Shown in pieces: positions 57,994-64,000 of a stretch of 64,000 nt of DNA. The notes beneath the pieces are model-generated. The model did not search any database. It was not told the DNA's origin and worked only from the letters and a program-made list of their open reading frames with translations. Numbering within the stretch: position 1 is the stretch's first letter; each line of letters opens with the position of its first letter. The stretch is from Myrica gale. Taxonomy: Eukaryota > Streptophyta > Magnoliopsida > Fagales > Myricaceae. The DNA lies in assembly GCA_963930655.1 (NCBI GenBank), contig OZ005610.1, positions 15,691,001 to 15,755,000 on the forward strand, read 5' to 3'. The translations under genes and the position numbers were made by a program.

Positions 57994-60900
57994 ACATTTT
58001 TCACCCACGAACTACCATAGTTTTTGCAGTTTGTACCCTAAACTACCAGTCTTGACACATTTCACCCTCTAACTATTAATCTTAAACACTTTGCACCCTC
58101 TGTCAAAGTTTTAGACTAAAATGACGATAATTCCCTTGAAAACTTTGCATATATTGCAGATATTGTTGTCAATTCATTAAGTTTGCAAGGGTATTTTGTC
58201 AAGAAAGATGGTGCAAAGTGTCTAACATTGGTAGTTGAATGGTACATGTCAAATTGGCTAGTTTAGGGTGAAATGTGAGACCCCGAAGTTTCATCATGTA
58301 GTTTACGTTTTCTTCCATGTTAATGTTTATGTTAAGACCTTTTTGAGGGCTGTTATTTTGCTTATGTAAGGTATTTTATTATGTTACAATGACTTATGGT
58401 ATTTTAATGTTCAAGGGTATTTAAAGTGCATTTTATTATACTTTATAATTGCTGAATTTTTTTTAAGTTTTTTCATTTGTATGATAAATTATGGTTGTGA
58501 AATTCTATGTTAGTGCATGTTAAATTATCCTATGTTTTGTTTTAGTAATCTTAACCTTCATTAGGCAAATGAGATGTCCTTAAGTATGATGAATGGAGAA
58601 TCACGTGAAAGGCATAAAACAAAGAAAGACAAAGAGAGATTTAGGAGGGTTGAAGGGTGTCACCTGAACAGCAAAAAGAAAAAGCAAAGAATACAAAAAG
58701 ACAAAAAGGCAAAAGTTGCTACCCATTGCAGCCAATGGGGTGGGGCGATGGAAAAAAGCTCCCCCCCATTTCACGTAAAGCAAGCACTCACATTTCACTC
58801 ATATATCACCACTTCACTCCCTCATTCATGGCACTCACCTCACAACACTCATTTTAGTAGCACAAAAGAGAGAACCTGAGAGGATAGAAGAGAAAGGGAG
58901 AAAGGGAGCTTGAACCATGAAAGAAGAAGAAGAAGTAGGGGAAGGAGACAGAGAATAAGAAGGGGAAGGAGACCAAGAAGAAGCAGAAGAAGAAAGAGAA
59001 GAGAAGAGAAAGGAAAAAGGGAAGGAAAAGCAAGGTAAGCTTCTTCTCCTTGGTGGAAATTCTTTGGTTTGGCCGAATGAGTATATGGTGTCTTCTCTGA
59101 AAATTTTCTTGTATATGGATCTATTGGTTGACATGTAGTGATGGGTTGTGAACTTGCTGGTGGTGGAGATGTGTGATGGTCACGGTTTTGGTAGAAGGGA
59201 GCATGGAAAACCTTTTCTTGGAGAGATAATAACATTCATATAAGATTTGTGATTCTTGTTGGCCGAACCTTGTGACTTGCTAGATGTAAGTTAGTTGCTG
59301 TGAATTCTTGTGATTTGAGGTTGAACACTGATGTTAGAGGCCACGGTTTAGGTTAGTAAAGCTTGAAAAACATGTTGGATGATGAGCTGATGAATATGGA
59401 CTAGTTGCATGTTAAATTGAAAGTGTAAATCCTTGATTTTTTTGTTGTGATGCTGTTGTGCTAAACCATGGAAAGATGTGTGAAAAATGTTAGATTTGAG
59501 TGAAGATAGGGCTTCGGTCAGTGGCTTTAATCAATGAACAAATGTATTTAGAGATGAGCTAACATGCATGTAAGTTGATGGCATGCAATTGGAAGAACTT
59601 AGCAATGCATGTTGGCCGGTTGCCTTGATATTAGTTTGCTGATTGGATGTATGGCATGTTCTTAGTTGTGCTTGCTGTTAAGTGCATTATATGTTGGTTA
59701 TATAAGATAGAACAGCAAGCTAATTACCTAAGCACATTGGTTATATTTGGAGAAAATGGAGGAAATATGCTCGGGTTAAGTAGATTGTTTGCATGTTGTG
59801 TTGTCTTTAAGAGTTTGATGTGAATCATGTATTGGACTTGAAGAATTGTGATGCTGGAACATATTTATGAGGATTGAGGTCTAGGTCAGTAAGCTAAAAG
59901 AGTGGAAATAAGGGCAAGCAAGTCACGGGTTAGCCATTGAAGTGAGGATTCAATGTATCTAAGAGTTTGTTTTCATTGGTACTCATGTGAACTTGAAAGA
60001 AAGAAAATAAAAATCAGGTCAAGTCAAGTCCTAGAGGTCTCGGTCGTACCTATATAGAACGTTCCTTGAGGTTTAATTGATGGAATTTTATGGTCTTTGG
60101 TTCATGCAATGTAAGGTTGCAAATTCTGAAACAAGGAAAAGTGGAATAAGGCCGTTATAGGTTGCTAATTTGCAAACTAAACCTTGATGTGGAATGTTGT
60201 TGCTGACCTTCATGGATAGGTCTTGAGATCAATGCTATTGATGGAAGCACAAGTATACTAAAGTTGAATACGAGTTGGACATAAAGAAGGTGAAAACAAC
60301 AACCTTGCACGTATCGGACGACGATTTATTTCATGTACTTTGGGTAATCAAGTTAGGTCTAATGATTACCGATCTGATCTTAGATGTTGAGGTTATGAAA
60401 GAAGATGATTTGAAGATCCGTGCTGGAAGAAAAGATATGGAAGAAGTATGGTATCTCGAAATGGAAGACCGAGTTGGAAATACTCTAGGAGTTTCACCTA
60501 TATTGGAGTTGTTTGATGTGTATGCTTATTATGTAAGTGAAGCCACATTTTCAAAGATACGACTTTTGAAACCGAGAACGTGTATAAGTACTTTTTGTGT
60601 GCTTATTTGACTGTTATTATCTAAACGTCTAAGTAACGAATGTAACTCGCTTATAGGCGAAGCACCATCCTAAGCTTAGGAGGACCGAGGTAAATGGAAA
60701 CTTACGCTTTTACGAAAACTGGAATGATACACAACATGACATTGTTATCAAGCATAAACACTCATTGTTATCAAGCATGACATGACATAATCATTTGCAT
60801 GATTTTCTTGAAAGAAAAATAAAGTTTTGTGCAAATGAAAGCATGAAAGTATTTTATGACAAGTTAAGTTAAGGGCTGAAGTTGGTCAGTACCGTACCAG

Positions 60901-61758
60901 TAAGATAGGTGCATCCACTCCGAAGGACAAATACGAGAAGGATGTATGACTCCTAAGGGCACCCATACCGAAGGATGCTTGCAAGAAGGATGGGTAGCTC
61001 TTGAGGTATATGCAACAACACTGAAGGATGCTTGCAAGACGGTGTGGACCTGCAAAGGTCGTGTCTAGCCATCAGGCCTATGACCACTTCAAGGGCTAGC
61101 TCGACCATATGTTATGTCTCCAAGGGAAAAAGGGGACGGTTCCTTTTCAAGATCAATTGTCTTTACAAGTTCAAGAATATATTTTCAAGAGCAAGTGCAT
61201 GTGTTTCATATGCAAGCATTGAGCATACATGCACATCGAATTTCATGATCATGCATTTTTTAAAAGTTCATGTTTCCTTACTGAGTCTTTTGACTCACGA
61301 TTTTTAAATTGTATCATTCTAGATGTGTCAGGTGAAAGGAGTCCTGAGGACTACTTATCTTGAGAGGAAAGACCCTCATTGTAATCTTTTGAGATGTTGG
61401 TGGCTATAGACCATTGTGGTCTGTCACTGAAGAAGTGTTTTGTATATGTATTGTATTTATGATGCTTACACTATTATTATTGAAGTCATTTTTGTGTAAG
61501 TTGAGTATATGTGAATCTTCTTGGCCCGTCTCTCTCAGTAGTATAAAAAAAATTCCGCTGCAATGTCAAGGTTAAGTTTGCTGGAGCATTCGATCGGAAA
61601 TGCTTGCGGCTGTCATTGGCCCTTCGAGTTAGTGTTCGGGATGTGACATGAAAAGTGTCTAACATTGGTAGTTGGAGGGAGCAATGTGTTAAAACTAGTA
61701 GTTAATGGTGCAATATGTCATAGACTTGGTAGTTGATGGGTGAAAATGTTTTTATCCC
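57994..61758. mobile_element. M2: MITE in the LINE, split by L10
   Basis: Its own parts are 57994-58273 and 61654-61758. The ends are imperfect inverted repeats of about 24 bp (ACATTTTTCACCCACGAACT left; GTTGATGGGTGAAAATGT right). AAAAAAAT occurs on both sides (57986-57993 and 61759-61766) and may be an 8-bp target duplication, though poly-A makes this weak. It is non-coding, with repeated CTAACATTGGTAGTTG-type motifs. Confidence 0.7.
58274..61648 (+). mobile_element. L10: solo giant LTR in M2
   Basis: A 3,375-bp LTR, TGTGAGACCCCGAAGTTTC start and TTCGGGATGTGACA end, with the exact duplication TGAAA (58269-58273 and 61649-61653). It has CACGTG at 58602-58607, a purine-rich leader-like tract (58865-59035) ending in a GGTAAGC site, and the inverted-repeat domain (60719-60730 with 61311-61322). 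The 111-codon frame at 60275-60610 lies in a region shared with L8 and has no known product. Confidence 0.88.
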
Positions 61759-61921
61759 AAAAAAATTTGGTGGGGCTTCTCGGATGATCATTCACGGCAT
61801 TACTACCTCAAAGCTTGGAGAGATCATATATGTAGATTGAAAGCACTCGGCGGGTTGGGCATTCGAAATACCTATGAAACTAATAGAGCCTTTGTTCTCA
61901 AACGCGAATTCTCTATCATTT

Positions 61922-61945
61922 TTTAGATATATATATATTAAGAGT
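61922..61945. repeat. Short TA microsatellite at LINE/pararetrovirus junction
   Basis: AGATATATATATATTAAG separates the LINE end from the pararetrovirus sequence. Confidence 0.6.
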
Positions 61946-61999
61946 TGGTCCTCAACTCTTTTAAACTTGATTTATTCCTTTAGAAAATCAAGATGTTGA

Positions 62000-62460
62000 G
62001 TTTTCTGGACAAGGAAATTAAGATTTTTACTTATGGAGGCTTCTTGCAACAAAGAGAGTTCCCTTGGTTGAGGAGGATGAATAAACTCAAAAGTTACCTT
62101 TTGACCTAAGATGGAAGTTGTAAGTCCTTGACTTGTTGTGGTGAAAGGATACAACAGACATATGAAAGGAATGCCTAAGATCACCTTCTAATCAGACAGA
62201 TTTTTTACTAAGATAAATGATGACTTAAAGCAAACATTATCTTTACGGATATGTGCTTTGGATAACTTATACTGAATACCCATAGAAGTACCATTGGCTG
62301 AATGAAGACGTTCTCTAGTCTTTTCATAGTACTTAGTGGGTATAAGACCTTGAATACAATTGAGATCTGCACCAGAATCAATAAGGGCAATAACCTCAAA
62401 TGCAAATTCAGAATTTACTATGATATTTACTTTTGCATGTCATTTCTGGAAATGCATACG
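62000..62460 (-). pseudogene. Pararetroviral aspartic protease region
   Basis: The minus strand reads ALIDSGADLN near 62360-62390, the retropepsin-like active-site motif, followed by QVILGIPFICLLYPF near 62165-62185. Its position after the coat region matches caulimovirid polyproteins. Fossil. Confidence 0.7.
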
Positions 62461-62520
62461 GTTCATGATACTAAGGAATTGGCTACATTCCGGAGTATCT
62501 TGTTGAAGAGTAAATTGAGG

Positions 62521-63366
62521 CTAAAAGGGTTCAGGTTCGGGTTCCTTTTCTGATTGTTCAGACTCTTGTTGACTTTGTTTCTTAAAACTTTGGTTGATTT
62601 TAAGGAGGACTTCTTGTTCAAGAGTTTTATTCTGGGCTTTTAGTTCACGAATCTCTTGTTTTACCTGTTGGAATTCAGTCTGTAAATCTTGTAAAGTGAA
62701 AGGTTTAGAGGTTTTCTTAAACTTGTCTAAGATTTTATTAAGACTGACCTGAGTTTCAGGGATTTTTAATTTACTTTCCTTTTTACTTAACACATTTTTA
62801 AATTTGGAGAGATATTGAGCCTTGAGCTCAGGATCCTCAACTTTGTCGATTAAATCGAACAAAAGTTCTTCTTGTTGACTTAAAACGTTCAAGGTTTTAC
62901 TTGGGTGGCAACAACTATCTTGACATCCTAATTTTTGGTTAGGGGTGTCGGATTCTGTGTCGGTACTGGGATTGTAGCTAGAATTAGAGGATGGGATGTC
63001 ATCTATGTCTAGATCACTACCAGTAGAATCTCTTAATTCTAAGATGGCAAACAGTTTTACTTTCTCACTTGCAGGAATGTCTAAAGAATTAATATTTTCT
63101 TTAACTCGACATTCAGAGCTGTAATGACCTAGCTTCTTACATTTGTAACATCTAATTTTACTTTTGTCTTTAGGTGTGGATTTCTTCCTAAAGGCTTTTT
63201 TGTGAAATTTTGGTTTACAAGGTTTACTTTCTTCAGGAGGTATGTAATTCCTATTTGACTTCTTGTGGTATTTGTGTGACTTTCTAAAGGATGACTTTTC
63301 TTTGTGGTGTTTTCTACGAGATGGTGCTATGGGAGGCAGACCATACTGTTCGCAGAAATTACCCAT
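62521..63366 (-). pseudogene. Pararetroviral coat-protein C-terminal part
   Basis: Starts MGNFCEQYGLPPIAPSRRKH. Residues 15-70 are Lys/Arg-rich (RNA/DNA binding). A zinc finger CYKCKKLGHYSSEC lies at residues 73-86 (63109-63150), the signature of caulimovirid coat proteins. An acidic Ser/Asp-rich stretch (about residues 110-145) and a coiled-coil-like Lys/Glu/Gln-rich end (about residues 210-281) follow. It is part of a fossil virus copy, not a host gene. Confidence 0.75.
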
Positions 63367-63373
63367 TTCATAC

Positions 63374-63967
63374 TTAGCTGTTTTTTTTATCTTTGCTAAG
63401 TTGATTATTAATTTTTATGTTAATACACATCTTCATACCTTCTTTGTTGATGGTACTAACAAGATCACCGTAGGTCAGGGTATCATATTCTATGATTCCT
63501 GAGGGCTGACTTAAGACTTCTCTAATCTTATGGGCAAAGAGATTAGGGAGGCCATTGATGAAATTTTCTTTCCAAAAAGGATTCTTACAGTCTTCCCTAA
63601 GCATGACACAGGAAATGAAGACATCCTTATACCAACGAAAATCACTTAAGGTTGGACACTTAAGGTTACTTAATTGGTCATGAATCCTAGCTGAAATGTT
63701 ACTAGGAGTACAAATAAAATGTTTAACAATGGTATAAATGAGAGTATTAATACCATCGCTAACACCTTGACCTAATCTTTCATCAAAAATTAGAAATCCT
63801 TCTTCATCATGCTGAACAGCACAACGAATGAGATCCCGATCAGTTTCGGTGAGGTACTTTTCCCACAATTGGCGTAAAGAACCGGTGAAACCATAGACGA
63901 TTAAATCAACGACTTCTGGATGACTAAGGGAATGGTTTACTAAGTAGCTGTTTGCTACCATAGTCAT
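63374..63967 (-). pseudogene. Pararetroviral capsid-domain part
   Basis: Reads VDLIVYGFTGSLRQLWEKYL, then GINTLIYTIVKHFICTPSNI and FINGLPNLFAHKIREVLSQ, a gag-like helical capsid region directly upstream of the zinc-finger part. Such sequences are common in plant genomes as endogenous caulimovirid coat domains. Fossil, extending to or past the window edge. Confidence 0.7.
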
Positions 63968-64000
63968 ATGTTGGAGTTTATTAAGGATTTCTTGTTCAGA

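Larger units (their letters stand above)
57009..61930 (+). mobile_element. L1-type LINE fragment, split by M2/L10
   Basis: A 5'-truncated plant LINE whose own sequence is about 57009-57985 and 61767-61930. The left part has RT motifs [20 protein letters not shown] and [16 protein letters not shown] (57050-57160), then FILVMESVSRLVHRAEDEG and HLLFTDDLMFF (57460-57600), where the catalytic box reads FTDD instead of the usual FADD. The frame shifts near 57600, and a stop follows LNAFV near 57216. After the MITE the typical LINE C-terminal part follows (LKAWRDHI; LKALGGLGIRNT; 61800-61880). No endonuclease domain, poly(A) or target duplication is seen, so it is a dead fragment. Confidence 0.85.
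61946..64000 (-). mobile_element. Endogenous pararetrovirus (Caulimoviridae) fragment
   Basis: A minus-strand viral fossil running off the right edge. On the sense strand it holds a coat-protein-like region (63967 to about 62521) followed by an aspartic-protease-like region (about 62460-62000). The coat region has a CCHC zinc finger and basic and acidic tracts, as in caulimovirid coat proteins. The order coat then protease suggests a petuvirus- or florendovirus-like polyprotein, but the genus is an inference. There are a few breaks in the visible part; reverse transcriptase is not seen in the window. Confidence 0.75.

Noticed and set aside
60275-60610. 111-codon frame in L10
   Set aside because: Lies within LTR sequence shared with L8, where the frame is not kept; no recognisable domain.
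1-64000. tRNA, rRNA or snRNA genes
   Set aside because: No cloverleaf with A and B boxes and no rRNA-like block was recognised on reading both strands; a covariance search was not possible here.

Overview
The window looks like plant nuclear DNA, probably a repeat-rich, heterochromatin-like part of an angiosperm chromosome. The evidence is Ty3/gypsy and Ty1/copia elements primed from plant-type initiator-tRNA-Met sites (TGGTATCAGAGC), a plant L1-type LINE, MITEs, and an endogenous pararetrovirus. No intact host gene, tRNA or rRNA gene was recognised. Nearly everything is transposable elements inserted into one another. I cannot name the species.

The dominant component is one group of giant LTRs (here L1-L10). 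They start TGTGAGACCCCGA, end CGGGGCGTGACA and are mostly 3.4-4.8 kb long. Most stand alone as solo LTRs; six have exact 5-bp target-site duplications. Only L7 keeps a primer site and some internal sequence. A second group (G1-G4, G6) is a Ty3/gypsy family with roughly 0.7-0.9 kb LTRs whose pol reading frame runs into the LTR, which suggests the CRM clade. Three copia elements (C1, C2/C3, C4) form the older scaffold.

Layout. 1-2.75 kb: L1 inside gypsy relic G5. 2.76-3.1 kb: a foldback element. 3.1-4.7 kb and 38.46-39.7 kb: two halves of a low-copy, possibly host-derived locus split by copia C1. 4.73-38.46 kb: C1, carrying L2 (with L3 and G6 inside it), L4 and L5. L5 is followed by the head-to-head gypsy pair G1/G4; G1 is split by L6, which holds G3 and G2. 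40.0-47.46 kb: minus-strand copia C2/C3 split by L7 and its internal remnant, with a small MITE in one LTR. 47.46-56.82 kb: copia LTR C4 split by L8 and L9. 57.0-61.93 kb: a LINE fragment carrying a MITE that in turn carries solo LTR L10. 61.94 kb to the end: a broken endogenous pararetrovirus on the minus strand, continuing beyond the window.

The strongest unexplained signals are these. (1) Arrays of paired GTCGAC-core palindromes at constant 20-21 bp spacing lie in the U3 of two unrelated LTR families. (2) A domain bracketed by CTGGAATGATAC/GTATCATTCCAG inverted repeats, with splice-site-like edges, is shared by all the giant LTRs long enough to show it. (3) Two elements are flanked by roughly 500-bp direct duplications of their target instead of 5-bp ones. 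(4) The giant-LTR U3 carries G-box (CACGTG) and GATAAG arrays resembling light-regulated promoters. All were found by reading; divergences are estimates by eye.
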